Below are positions 26,053 to 34,359 of a stretch of DNA of 64,000 nucleotides, one piece after another. The stretch is from JAYRSJ01 sp041920215. Its GTDB lineage: Bacteria > Pseudomonadota > Gammaproteobacteria > Burkholderiales > Burkholderiaceae_C. Under the pieces are notes generated by a model. The model had not been told where the DNA came from. It did not search any database and saw only the letters and a program-made list of their open reading frames with translations. A program made the position numbers and the translations under genes. Position 1 is the first letter of the stretch, and each line of letters starts with the position of its first letter. The DNA lies in NCBI GenBank assembly GCA_041920215.1, contig JAYRSJ010000009.1:1-64000 (forward strand), read 5' to 3'.

Positions 26053-26178
26053 CCGAAAGGGGAGTAGCACGCAGCCGTAAGGCAGCGGCGGCCGTCCGTC
26101 AATACGTTGAGCGCTGTGAGAGCGCGCATCCGGGCACCGCAGGCGAGGTCTGACCTCGCATCCCGCAAGACCTTTCGG
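26053..26178 (+). promoter_or_regulatory. yybP-ykoY (manganese-sensing) riboswitch aptamer
   Basis: The closing helix P1 is CCGAAAGG (26053-26060) with CCTTTCGG (26171-26178). The two conserved loops of the family are present: GGGGAGTAGC just after the 5' arm and GCAAGACC just before the 3' arm. They are separated by paired arms including a GCGAGGTC/GACCTCGC hairpin. The yybP-ykoY class binds manganese and typically controls TerC/MntP-type exporters, which is exactly what follows. Confidence 0.93.
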
Positions 26179-26225
26179 GCCGTGGCCGGTGTGGTTGCCG
26201 GTCTTCGTTCAACGATCTTGCGGGA
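26161..26225 (+). promoter_or_regulatory. Predicted alternative (ribosome-site-sequestering) hairpin of the manganese riboswitch
   Basis: TCCCGCAAGA (26161-26170), which contains the conserved 3' loop of the aptamer, is exactly complementary to TCTTGCGGGA (26216-26225), which lies 6 bases before the start codon and covers the ribosome-binding region. The two structures exclude each other. The inferred logic is that manganese stabilises the aptamer and frees the ribosome site, turning translation on. Confidence 0.7.
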
Positions 26226-26231
26226 ATACCC

Positions 26232-27200
26232 ATGACAAGCATTGCGCCCCTGTGGCTGTGGTTCTTCTTCGTCGCCTCGGTGCTGGCGGCTCTCTTCGTC
26301 GACTTCGTCGTGCTGCGCAAGCAGGGCGCCCATGAGGTGGGGGTCAAGGAAGCGCTCAACTGGTCCCTGGTCTGGGTGGGCCTGAGCCTGGCCTTCAACG
26401 CGCTGTTCTGGTGGGCGGTGAAGGACAGCAGCGGCGACGCGCAGCTCGCGACCACCAAATCGCTGGAGTTCCTGACCGGCTATCTGATCGAGAAATCGCT
26501 GGCGGTCGACAATATCTTCGTCTTCCTGATGATCTTCACCTACTTCTCGGTGCCGCCGGCCTACCAGAAGCGGGTGCTGATGTACGGCATCATCGGTGCC
26601 ATCGTGCTGCGTACCGTGATGATCCTGGTCGGCAGCTGGCTGATTGCGCAGTTCCACTGGGTGCTCTATGTCTTCGGTGCCTTCCTGCTGATCACCGGCA
26701 TCAAGATGTGGTGGGCGGCGGGCCAGGAACCCGATCTGGAGAGCAACCCGGCGCTGAAGCTGCTGCGCCGCGTGCTGCCGGTCAGCAAGGGCCTGGACGG
26801 CGAGCGCTTCTTCACCGTGGAGAACGGCAAGCGCATCGCCACGCCGCTGCTGCTGGTCATCGCGCTGGTGGGCATCACCGATGTGATCTTCGCGGTCGAC
26901 TCGATCCCGGCGATCTTCGCGATCACCAGCGACCCCTTCATCGTGCTGACCTCCAATATCTTCGCCATCCTGGGCCTGCGTGCGATGTACTTCCTGCTGG
27001 CGGCCATGGCCACCAAGTTCCATCTGCTCAGCTATGGCCTGGCGGTGGTGCTGGCTTTCATCGGCACGAAGATGATGCTGATCGACGTGATCAAGATCCC
27101 GGTGCTGGTGTCGCTGGGCGTGGTCGTGGCCATCCTGGCCCTGACCATGGTGCTGAGCGTGCGCACCGCCCCCCGCATCACCCGTCGCGAGCCGTCCTGA
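26232..27200 (+). CDS. TerC-family membrane protein (Alx-like, putative manganese exporter)
   Basis: 322 residues, about nine transmembrane helices. Family motifs: EFLTGYLIEKSLAVDNIFVF with the conserved acidic residues in the membrane, and the repeat-related GITDVIFAVDSIPAIFAIT later in the chain (about 215-235). TerC/Alx proteins under yybP-ykoY riboswitches are implicated in manganese export and metal-dependent maturation of secreted proteins. The leader carries this riboswitch immediately upstream, so regulation by manganese is strongly indicated. The start codon at 26232 is the one placed next to the riboswitch-controlled ribosome site. Confidence 0.93.
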   Translation: MTSIAPLWLWFFFVASVLAALFVDFVVLRKQGAHEVGVKEALNWSLVWVGLSLAFNALFWWAVKDSSGDAQLATTKSLEFLTGYLIEKSLAVDNIFVFLMIFTYFSVPPAYQKRVLMYGIIGAIVLRTVMILVGSWLIAQFHWVLYVFGAFLLITGIKMWWAAGQEPDLESNPALKLLRRVLPVSKGLDGERFFTVENGKRIATPLLLVIALVGITDVIFAVDSIPAIFAITSDPFIVLTSNIFAILGLRAMYFLLAAMATKFHLLSYGLAVVLAFIGTKMMLIDVIKIPVLVSLGVVVAILALTMVLSVRTAPRITRREPS

Positions 27201-27295
27201 GATTGTGACGTCGGCCAGCGCGCCGGCCTGGTGACTGAGCACCCGCCCGCTCGGCGGCGGCGTGCTTTGTTCCTTCGCGATCTCCCCCGTTTTTT

Positions 27296-27332
27296 CGCCC
27301 CTGCCGGCCCTGCCGCCAGGGGCGGTTTGTTG
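27296..27332 (+). terminator. Possible terminator after terC
   Basis: CGCCCCTG (27296-27303) pairs with CAGGGGCG (27317-27324), followed by GTTTGTTG. The T-run is poor, so this is a weak call. Confidence 0.35.
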
Positions 27333-27358
27333 TCCGCCGGCTGCAATTGATTTAAAGC

Positions 27359-27379
27359 AAATAGGAATAGTTCGCATTA
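27359..27379 (+). promoter_or_regulatory. Fur-box-like site before the iron operon
   Basis: AAATAGGAATAGTTCGCATT resembles the classical Fur box (GAATnnTTC core with flanking AAT/ATT). It lies about 40 bases upstream of the tonB start and within an AT-rich, promoter-like stretch. Iron-dependent repression of the whole tonB-exbBD-receptor operon is inferred. Confidence 0.6.
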
Positions 27380-27419
27380 GTGTTACGATTGCGTTCCTGC
27401 TGTCAATCAAGCTCAAGCC

Positions 27420-28223
27420 GTGTCTAGCGCCACCCTCATCGCTGCCCCTCCTGCCGGTACCCGGCCCGCGCCGACCCGGCCCGGCGCAGGCGCATCGCCA
27501 CTGGCGACGCCGGCATCGGTGTCGGTCCCGGCGGCCGCGTCGACCCGCGCTCCGTTGGCGGCGGCTGACGATCTGGGGCCGGCGGCGCGTCGCGCGCTGG
27601 CCGCCGCCGTGCTGGTGGCGCATCTGCTGGGCGCTTGGGCCCTGCTGCAGATCGGCGCGGTGCGCGAGGCAGTGCGCGATATCGCGCCCATCATGGTCAG
27701 CTTTGTGGCAGCCCCCGAGGCGCCGCAGCCGGTGCCGCCCCCGCCGCCGTCACCACAGCCCCCGAAGCCGCGCCCCAGCCCGGCGCCGGTGATCGCGGCG
27801 GCACCCGCGCCGGTGCCGGCTCCGACCCGCTTCGCCGTGCCTGCGCCCGATCCGGAGCCGCCCCGACCGGCCGAGCCGGTGCCGGTGGCGGCCCCGCCAG
27901 CGCCGCCAGCGCCACCGGCCCCACCCCAGCCGCCAGCGCCGCGAATGATCCCGCCCACCGCGGTGCGCTATCTGGCCGAGCCGCGGCTCAGCGTGCCCCT
28001 GCTGTCGCGACGCCTGGGCGAGCAGGGCATCGTGTATCTGCGCATCGTCGTCGACAAGGCGGGTCAGCTGAAGGAGGCCTCGATCCGCAAGTCCTCCGGC
28101 TTTGCGCGGTTGGACCAGCAGGCGCTGCAGGACATACGCAGCGCCCGCTTCGCGCCCTACACCGAGAAGGGCGAGGCGCTGGAGTGGGAGACCACCGCGC
28201 CACTGGCCTACGAACTGGATTGA
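27420..28223 (+). CDS. tonB: TonB-family energy transducer
   Basis: Links the proton-motive force harvested by ExbB/ExbD to outer-membrane receptors. 267 residues starting at a GTG. Layout: an unusually long, Ala/Pro-rich cytoplasmic N-terminus (about 1-55), one transmembrane helix (about 60-80), a periplasmic proline-rich spacer (about 98-185, PPPPPSPQPPKPRP and similar) and a C-terminal TonB domain (about 188-267; EQGIVYLRIVVDKAGQ, RSARFAPY). It starts an operon with exbB (27-base gap), exbD and a siderophore receptor. A Fur-like site precedes it. Whether translation truly begins at the GTG is uncertain. Confidence 0.9.
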   Translation: MSSATLIAAPPAGTRPAPTRPGAGASPLATPASVSVPAAASTRAPLAAADDLGPAARRALAAAVLVAHLLGAWALLQIGAVREAVRDIAPIMVSFVAAPEAPQPVPPPPPSPQPPKPRPSPAPVIAAAPAPVPAPTRFAVPAPDPEPPRPAEPVPVAAPPAPPAPPAPPQPPAPRMIPPTAVRYLAEPRLSVPLLSRRLGEQGIVYLRIVVDKAGQLKEASIRKSSGFARLDQQALQDIRSARFAPYTEKGEALEWETTAPLAYELD

Positions 28224-28250
28224 ACCGCAAGCAAGCAACAAGAGACCGCG

Positions 28251-28991
28251 ATGGAAACGACCAATACCGCCATGGGCTTTGCCCACTTCATCAGCCAGAC
28301 CGATGCGGTCGGCAAATTTCTCTTCGGCCTGCTGGTGCTGATGTCGGTGGCCTCCTGGGCCCTGATCGCGGCCAAGGGCCTGGCGCAGTGGCTGCGCAAC
28401 AAGCGCAGCAGCAGCTTCCTGGACTTCTTCTGGAATGCCCGCTCGCTGGATGCGGTGCAGGCCGAGATCGCCACCCATGGCGCGCGTGACCCCTTCGCCC
28501 ATCTGAGCGCCCATGCCCTGCATGCCCAGGCCCACCATGCCCGCCACGGCGCGGCGCGGCTGGCCGAGGCGGGCACAGCCAACGATTTCATCACCCGCAC
28601 GATCAAGAAGGTGCTGGACGAGGAAACCACCCGCATGGAGTCGGGCCTGACCACGCTGGCCACCATCGGAGCGACCGCGCCCTTCGTCGGCCTGTTCGGC
28701 ACCGTGTGGGGCGTCTATCACGCCCTGCTGGCCATAGGCATGAGCGGCGCCGGTACCCTGGACAAGGTGGCCGGTCCGGTGGGCGAGGCCCTGATCATGA
28801 CTGGCATCGGCCTGGCCGTCGCGATTCCGGCGGTGATCGCCTACAACGCCTTCAACCGCAGCAACCGGGTGCTGTCGGCCCGGCTCGATGCCTTTGCCTA
28901 CGAGCTGCACAGCTTCCTGACCCTGGGCGAGGCGCCCGGCGCCAGCAGCCAGGCCGCCAATGTGCGGCCGCTGAAGCCGGCCGCGGCCTGA
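28251..28991 (+). CDS. exbB: ExbB-type proton channel subunit (MotA/TolQ/ExbB family)
   Basis: 246 residues with three transmembrane helices, the normal ExbB plan. The most conserved region is TIGATAPFVGLFGTVWGVYHA (shown only in part; about 140-160), followed by the third helix in GEALIMTGIGLAVAIPAVIAY. Forms the pentameric channel around ExbD that powers TonB. The C-terminal tail is hydrophilic. Placed between tonB and exbD in the iron operon. Confidence 0.94.
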   Translation: METTNTAMGFAHFISQTDAVGKFLFGLLVLMSVASWALIAAKGLAQWLRNKRSSSFLDFFWNARSLDAVQAEIATHGARDPFAHLSAHALHAQAHHARHGAARLAEAGTANDFITRTIKKVLDEETTRMESGLTTLATIGATAPFVGLFGTVWGVYHALLAIGMSGAGTLDKVAGPVGEALIMTGIGLAVAIPAVIAYNAFNRSNRVLSARLDAFAYELHSFLTLGEAPGASSQAANVRPLKPAAA

Positions 28992-29008
28992 GCGCAGGAG
29001 GACAAGCG

Positions 29009-29437
29009 ATGGCCTTCGCCTCCTTCGACAACAAGCGCGCCGGCGCGCCGGTGGCCGAGATCAATATGGTGCCGCTGATCGACGTGATGCTGGTGCTGCT
29101 GGTGATCTTCATCGTCACCGCGCCGCTGTTGACCCATGCGGTCAAGCTGGACCTGCCCCAGGTCAGCTCGCAGGCGCTGGAAGCCCAGCCTGACAAGATC
29201 GAGTTCGCGATCGACGCGAGCGGCCAGCGCTTCTGGAACGGCGAGGCCGTGAGCCGCGCCGAGGCGCAGAGCCGCTTTGCCGCCGAGGGTCGGCGGCCGC
29301 TGCAGCCCGAGGTGCATCTGCGCGCCGACCAGGACGCTGCCTACCGCCATATCGCCGAGACCCTGGCCGATGCCTCCAAGGCCGGTCTCAGCAAGGTGGG
29401 CTTCGTCAGCCAGCCCGAGCCGGGCGCCGCGAACTAG
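29009..29437 (+). CDS. exbD: ExbD-type biopolymer transport protein
   Basis: 142 residues, one N-terminal transmembrane helix containing the essential membrane aspartate in MVPLIDVMLVLLVIF (about 20-34), then a periplasmic domain. Works with ExbB and TonB. AGGAGGA at the right distance precedes the ATG at 29009, 17 bases after the exbB stop. The next gene is the receptor, after a 117-base gap. Confidence 0.94.
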   Translation: MAFASFDNKRAGAPVAEINMVPLIDVMLVLLVIFIVTAPLLTHAVKLDLPQVSSQALEAQPDKIEFAIDASGQRFWNGEAVSRAEAQSRFAAEGRRPLQPEVHLRADQDAAYRHIAETLADASKAGLSKVGFVSQPEPGAAN

Positions 29438-29513
29438 ACCCTGGGCTGCGCGTCCGTAGTCCGCTCCAGAGAAGCTTCCCGAAACCCCGCAGCCAAGCCA
29501 TCGCCAGGCTGTA

Positions 29514-29531
29514 CGGGCAGGACCCTGCCCG
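29514..29531 (+). promoter_or_regulatory. Hairpin in the exbD-receptor intergenic region
   Basis: CGGGCAG and CTGCCCG form a 7-bp stem with a GACC loop, 23 bases before the receptor start. No T-run follows. It may be an intercistronic processing or stabilising element within the operon. Confidence 0.35.
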
Positions 29532-29554
29532 CACAAGCTAAGAAAGACCTGTTC

Positions 29555-31834
29555 ATGTCACGCAAGACCAAGAAGCCCGCCGTCACCACTGCCCCGATAG
29601 CAGCTAGGCGGCCGGTTCAATCGCTGGGCGCGCTGGCCGCCGGCTTCGGCCTCGCATCGGCAGCCCTGGCCCAGACGCCGCCGGCCGCGCCGGTTCAGAC
29701 CGAGCAGGCGTTGCCCGTGGTGCGCGCCAAGGCCAGCGCCGAGAAGAGCGGCAAGGAGGCCTATCAGGCCACCGAAACCCGTATCGGCAAGGGCCGCCAG
29801 GAGCTGCGCGATATTCCGCAATCGATCACCGTGGTGACCGAGAAGCTGATCGACGATCGCAATCTGGACACGATGAAGGAGGTGCTGAAGACCACCTCGG
29901 GCATCAGCTTCCTGGCGGCCGAGGGTGGCGAGGAAGACATCCGGCTGCGCGGCTTCCCGCTGCAGGCCACCGGCGATGTGTTCATCGACGGCATGCGCGA
30001 TCCGGCCTTCTATGAGCGCGATACCTTCTTCTACGACAAGCTGGAGATGCTGCGCGGATCGGCGGCGCTGACCTTCGGCCGCGGCTCCACCGGCGGTGCG
30101 GTCAACCAGGTCAGCAAGCAGGCGCGCCTGCTCAATGAGAACCAGATCGACGTCACGCTGTCCAGCCATGGCGGTTTGCGCGCCGTCGGCGACTTCAACG
30201 TCAAGATGGGCGAGTCGTCCGCGCTGCGGGTCGGCACTATGTTCGACAGCGCCGAGAACGATGGGGCCGGCGCCAGCATCGACAAGCTGGGCCTGGCCGG
30301 CGTCTACCGTTGGGGCATCGGCGAGCGCGACGAGTTCGCGCTGGGCATCTACCACCTGGACAACAACAACGGCATGAACTACGGCATGCCCTTCATCCGT
30401 CCGACGCCCGCACCGGACTCGCCGGCCAGCAGCAGCACCCTGCTGCCGCTGGACCCGAGCGCCTACTACGGCATGGCCAGCGACAAGAACGAGGGCGGCG
30501 TGAGCAGCCTCAACGGCAGCCACACCCACCGCTTCGGCCGGGGCATGGAACTGGTCACCCGGCTGCGCGTGGCCGACTACACCCGCGACCAGCGCTCCGG
30601 CACGGTGCGCTTTGCCGGCGCGGCCCTGCAGCCGGACCGCACAGCGGTGAGCCTGGCCACCTTCGGTCCGAACACGGTGATCACGCGTGGCACGCACAAC
30701 AAGATTCAGGACATGCAGACGGTGCACGCGCAGAGCGACTTCAGTGGCAAGTTCGACGCGCTGGGCCGGCGCCACCACCTGCTGGCCGGCGTGGACTTCG
30801 GCCAAGAAAAGAAGCAGGTCTTCGCCGCCCGCTCGGCCGCCCAGGGCGGGGTGAACCTCAGCAAGCCCACCACCACCGTCGGCACGCCCAACGATGGTGC
30901 CTGGATCGACGAGGACAGCCGCGTGCTGCGCGTCGCCAGCGAGTACACCTCGCGCGGTACCGGCGTCTATGTGCAGGACACCGTCGAGCTGAGCCCGCAA
31001 TGGAAGCTGGTCGCGGGCCTGCGCTACGACCATCTGATCGGCGACTACGACACCTTCTCGATTCCGAACAACGCCGCCGGGCCAGAGACCAAGACCAGCT
31101 ACCGCATGAAGGTTTCCGAGCTGAGCAAGCGCCTGGGCCTGCTGTTCCAGCCGAATGAGCGCATGTCTTTCCATGCCTCGGCGGCGACCTCGTTCAACAC
31201 CTCGGGCGATGCCTATTCGCTGGGGGCCGGCAATGTCGATGTGCCGCCCGAGCAGGCGATCAATATCGAGCTGGGCGGCCGCATCGAATCGGCCGACGGC
31301 AATCTGAGCACGCGCTTTGCGATCTTCCGCTCGACCAAGCTGCACGAGCGCAATACCGATCCGCTGGTCAATCTGATCACGCTGTCGGGCAAGCGCCATG
31401 TGGCCGGTGCCGAGCTGGAGTTCGCCGGCCGCCTGACGCCACAGTGGGAGATCTTCGCCACCTATATGTGGATGCCGGTGGCCAGGATCGATGTCGGCGC
31501 ACCCGGCGCCGAAGGTCAGGGCACGCGCCCCTCGCTGACGCCCCAGCACACCGGCTCGCTGTGGACCACCTATCAGCTCAGCCCGCGTATCCGCGTCGGC
31601 GGCGGCCTGACCGCCCGCAGCGCGCAGCAGCCGCTGCGCAACCCGGGCTTCTTCGTGCCCCGCTTCGTCATCGGCGACCTGATGGCCGAGTACCAGGCGA
31701 TCCAGGACAAGCTGATCTTCAAGCTCAATATCAGCAATGTGGCCAACAAGCTCTATGCCGATTCGCTCTACCCGGCCCACTACATCCCGGGCGCAGGCCG
31801 CATCGTGGCGCTGACCGGCAGCTACAAGTTCTGA
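29555..31834 (+). CDS. TonB-dependent siderophore receptor (Fiu/FiuA-like)
   Basis: Outer-membrane receptor for ferric siderophores, probably of the catecholate type, 759 residues. A signal peptide of about 39 residues ends ALAQ; a TonB box candidate ALPVVRAKA follows. The plug domain starts at RQELRDIPQSITVVTEKLIDD and includes RGFPLQATGDVFIDGMRDPAF; the rest is a 22-strand barrel ending in the canonical terminal phenylalanine (GSYKF). The downstream PiuC-like gene, 13 bases away, is the usual partner of Fiu-type receptors. Substrate class is inferred from similarity and context. Confidence 0.93.
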   Translation: MSRKTKKPAVTTAPIAARRPVQSLGALAAGFGLASAALAQTPPAAPVQTEQALPVVRAKASAEKSGKEAYQATETRIGKGRQELRDIPQSITVVTEKLIDDRNLDTMKEVLKTTSGISFLAAEGGEEDIRLRGFPLQATGDVFIDGMRDPAFYERDTFFYDKLEMLRGSAALTFGRGSTGGAVNQVSKQARLLNENQIDVTLSSHGGLRAVGDFNVKMGESSALRVGTMFDSAENDGAGASIDKLGLAGVYRWGIGERDEFALGIYHLDNNNGMNYGMPFIRPTPAPDSPASSSTLLPLDPSAYYGMASDKNEGGVSSLNGSHTHRFGRGMELVTRLRVADYTRDQRSGTVRFAGAALQPDRTAVSLATFGPNTVITRGTHNKIQDMQTVHAQSDFSGKFDALGRRHHLLAGVDFGQEKKQVFAARSAAQGGVNLSKPTTTVGTPNDGAWIDEDSRVLRVASEYTSRGTGVYVQDTVELSPQWKLVAGLRYDHLIGDYDTFSIPNNAAGPETKTSYRMKVSELSKRLGLLFQPNERMSFHASAATSFNTSGDAYSLGAGNVDVPPEQAINIELGGRIESADGNLSTRFAIFRSTKLHERNTDPLVNLITLSGKRHVAGAELEFAGRLTPQWEIFATYMWMPVARIDVGAPGAEGQGTRPSLTPQHTGSLWTTYQLSPRIRVGGGLTARSAQQPLRNPGFFVPRFVIGDLMAEYQAIQDKLIFKLNISNVANKLYADSLYPAHYIPGAGRIVALTGSYKF

Positions 31835-31847
31835 TCGGAGTGCCGCG

Positions 31848-32525
31848 ATGCTGATCCGCATTCCCGCCGTGCTTGATGCGCAGCAGCTCGCCCAGGCGCG
31901 CCGGCTGCTGGCCGAGGCGCCGTGGGAAAGCGGCGCCCGCACCGCCGGCCCCCAGGCGCTGCAGGTCAAGAGCAATGAGCAGGTCGTGCCATCCAGTGCG
32001 GCGGCACGCGCGCTGCAGGCGCTGGTGCTGGGGGCCATCGAGAGGCACCCGCTCTTCTTTTCGGCAGCCCTGCCCAAGCGGGTGCTGCCGCCTTTTTTCA
32101 ACCGCTACAGCGGTGACTCGAATCACTATGGCGCCCATGTGGATCAGGCGATCCGCTACAGCGGCGCGCAGAGAGTGCGCACCGATCTGTCCTGCACGCT
32201 GTTCTTCGCCGAGCCCAGCGACTACGAGGGCGGCGAGCTGCTGATCCATGACACCTTCGGCCCGCAAAGCGTCAAGCTGGCGGCCGGCGATCTGGTGCTC
32301 TACCCGGGCACCAGCGTGCACGAGGTGCGGCCGGTGACGCGCGGCGCACGCCTGGCCAGCTTCTTCTGGATCGAGAGCATGGTGCGCAGCGACCAGCAGC
32401 GCCGCCTGCTCTACGAGATGGACATGAGCCTGATGCAGCTGCGTGAGGCCCATGGCGAGAGCGCGGCCACGGTGGCACTGACCGGCAGCTACCACAACCT
32501 GCTGCGCATGTGGGCCGACACATGA
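31848..32525 (+). CDS. Fe(II)/2-oxoglutarate-dependent dioxygenase, PiuC/YbiX (PKHD) family
   Basis: 225 residues. Iron ligands are visible as H97-x-D99 in YGAHVDQAI and a distal histidine in GTSVHEV (about H158), with the arginine for 2-oxoglutarate in VTRGARLASFFW. These enzymes sit next to catecholate siderophore receptors in many proteobacteria and are iron-regulated; their substrate is not firmly known. The stop codon overlaps the start of the next gene (ATGA), so translation is coupled. Confidence 0.92.
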   Translation: MLIRIPAVLDAQQLAQARRLLAEAPWESGARTAGPQALQVKSNEQVVPSSAAARALQALVLGAIERHPLFFSAALPKRVLPPFFNRYSGDSNHYGAHVDQAIRYSGAQRVRTDLSCTLFFAEPSDYEGGELLIHDTFGPQSVKLAAGDLVLYPGTSVHEVRPVTRGARLASFFWIESMVRSDQQRRLLYEMDMSLMQLREAHGESAATVALTGSYHNLLRMWADT

Positions 32526-33637
32526 GCGGCGGCCCGGCGATCGAGCCGCTGCCGGCCGGCATCGTCAATCTGGCCGATTTCGAGGCCCATGGGCAGGCGC
32601 GGGTGGATGCGGCGGCCTGGGCCTATCTCAACGGTGGCGCGGCCGACGAGCTGACCCTGCGCGCCAACCGCAATGCCTGGGATGCGATCAAGCTCTGGCC
32701 GCGGGTGCTGCGCGATCTCGCCGGGGGCCACACGCGCAGCCAGCTGCTGGGCCGCGAGCTGGCCTGGCCGGTGCTGCTGGCGCCGGTGGCCTATCAGCGC
32801 CTGGCCCATGCCGATGGCGAGCTGGCCAGCGCCTATGCCGCCGCCGCCCAGCAGGCCGGCATGATCCTCAGCGCTCAGGCCTCGATGCCGATGGAGGCGG
32901 TCGCCGCGGCGCTGCGCAGTGAACCGGGCAGCGGGCCGCTCTGGTTCCAGCTCTACTGGCGCGATGACCGCGGCTTCATGCTGGCGCTGCTGCAGCGCAT
33001 CGCCGCGGCCGGCTACGAGGCCCTGGTACTGACGGTGGATGCGCCGGTGCATGGCGCGCGCGACCGCGAGCGCCGGGCCGGCTTCCAGCTGCCGCCGCAG
33101 ATTCGCGCGGTCAATCTGGGTGGCGTGAAGAAGCCGGTTGATCTGCAGCCCGGGCAGAGCCTGATGTTCGACGGTCTGCTGCCGCGGGCCGCCAGCTGGC
33201 GCGAGGTCGCCTGGCTGCGCGAGCACAGCCCGCTGCCGCTGCTGCTCAAGGGCCTGACCCGTCCCGACGACGCGGCGCAGGCGCAGGGCCTGGGGGTGGC
33301 TGGCCTGATCGTCTCCAACCATGGCGGGCGCACGCTCGATGCGCTGCCGCCCACAGCCCGGCTGCTGCCGCGTCTGCGCGCTGCGGTCGGACCCACGCTG
33401 CCGCTGCTGGTCGATGGCGGCATCAGGCGCGGCAGCGATGTGCTCAAGGCGCTGTGCCTGGGCGCCGATGCGGTGTTGCTGGGTCGCCCCTATATCCACG
33501 CCTTGGCGGCAGCCGGGGCGCATGGCGTCGCGCATGCGCTGCGTTTGCTGCGTGATGAACTGGAGATTGCAATGGCCCTGAGCGGCTGTCGCAGCCTCGC
33601 CGATGCGGGTCCGCAACTGCTGTGGAGCGATGAATGA
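32522..33637 (+). CDS. FMN-dependent alpha-hydroxy-acid oxidase/dehydrogenase
   Basis: 371 residues, full length for the lactate/glycolate oxidase family. It oxidises an L-2-hydroxy acid to the 2-oxo acid using FMN. Active-site features: LLKGLTRPDDA with the FMN-binding lysine (about 243), SNHGGRTLDALP with the catalytic histidine and arginine (about 267 and 270), and VDGGIRRGSDVLKALCLGADAV, the FMN phosphate site (shown in part). The chosen ATG overlaps the stop of the PiuC-like gene. Its presence at the end of an iron-uptake operon is unusual; it may recycle a hydroxy acid or supply a 2-oxo acid. The electron acceptor (oxygen or a membrane quinone) cannot be read from the sequence. Confidence 0.88.
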   Translation: MSGGPAIEPLPAGIVNLADFEAHGQARVDAAAWAYLNGGAADELTLRANRNAWDAIKLWPRVLRDLAGGHTRSQLLGRELAWPVLLAPVAYQRLAHADGELASAYAAAAQQAGMILSAQASMPMEAVAAALRSEPGSGPLWFQLYWRDDRGFMLALLQRIAAAGYEALVLTVDAPVHGARDRERRAGFQLPPQIRAVNLGGVKKPVDLQPGQSLMFDGLLPRAASWREVAWLREHSPLPLLLKGLTRPDDAAQAQGLGVAGLIVSNHGGRTLDALPPTARLLPRLRAAVGPTLPLLVDGGIRRGSDVLKALCLGADAVLLGRPYIHALAAAGAHGVAHALRLLRDELEIAMALSGCRSLADAGPQLLWSDE

Positions 33638-33820
33638 TGCTGAGCCGCGACAACTAGTGCGAGATTCCTTGCAATGAAGGGCTTGCCCGCCCCTATGAAG
33701 CCTTCTCAATGCAGGAGGCGCGCAGTACCATTGCCGTCGCAGGGTGCCAGAGAGAATCGAAGGCCAGACCTTCACCCGGACCCCGGCACATCAACACTAC
33801 TTTTGATGGAGAGAATCGAA

Positions 33821-34285
33821 ATGGCAACTGCGAAGAAGGCCGCGCCCGCAAAGGCACCTGCCAAGAAGGCGGCTCCGGCCAAGAAGGCTGCTCCGGCAGC
33901 GAAGAAGGCTGCTGCACCGGCCAAGAAGGCTGCAGCCCCTGCCAAGAAGGCGGCACCGGCCAAGAAGGCCGCGCCTGCGAAGACTGCTGCAAAGAAGGCC
34001 GCGCCGGCCAAGAAGGCCGCAGCTCCCGCAAAGAAGCGCACGCCCAATGCAGCCTTCATGAAGGCCCTGACCCCCAGCGCTGCGCTGGCGGCCATCGTCG
34101 GCTCGGCACCGCTGCCGCGCACCGATGTGACCAAGAAGGTCTGGGACTACATCAAGAAGAACAAGCTGCAGGACGAGGTGCAGAAGCGCATCATCATCGC
34201 CGACGCCAAGCTGAAGGAAATCTTCGGCAAGGCCAAGGCCGATATGTTCGAAATGACCAAGCTGATCAACAGCCACCTGAAGTGA
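33821..34285 (+). CDS. Histone H1-like lysine/alanine-rich protein with C-terminal SWIB domain
   Basis: 154 residues in two parts. Residues 1-73 are built almost only of K, A and P in KKAAPA-type repeats, like the C-terminal tail of histone H1 and bacterial AlgP/HctB-type nucleoid proteins. Residues about 76-154 form a SWIB/MDM2 domain (LPRTDVTKKVWDYIKKNKLQ). This pairing is widespread in betaproteobacteria and chlamydiae; it is thought to bind DNA, but its role is open. GGAGAG precedes the ATG at 33821. A strong hairpin terminator follows. Confidence 0.9.
   Translation: MATAKKAAPAKAPAKKAAPAKKAAPAAKKAAAPAKKAAAPAKKAAPAKKAAPAKTAAKKAAPAKKAAAPAKKRTPNAAFMKALTPSAALAAIVGSAPLPRTDVTKKVWDYIKKNKLQDEVQKRIIIADAKLKEIFGKAKADMFEMTKLINSHLK
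33833..34036 (+). repeat. KKAAPA-type coding repeats
   Basis: Tandem near-repeats of the type AAGAAGGCNGCNCCNGC encode the basic tail of the histone-like protein. Different synonymous third bases are used in places, but long blocks are near-identical, so slippage or recombination could change the length. Confidence 0.8.
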
Positions 34286-34334
34286 TGATCGGGCCGGTGC
34301 CCTGCCGCAGGGCAGTCGGCACCCGCTTGCGCAC

Positions 34335-34359
34335 AAGCCCGGCCATGCCGGGCTTTTTT
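34335..34359 (+). terminator. Rho-independent terminator of the histone-like gene
   Basis: AAGCCCGGC and GCCGGGCTT form a 9-bp stem with a CAT loop, followed by a run of T. It abuts the stop codon of the minus-strand response regulator gene, so it may serve both directions. The same stem recurs at 43890. Confidence 0.88.
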
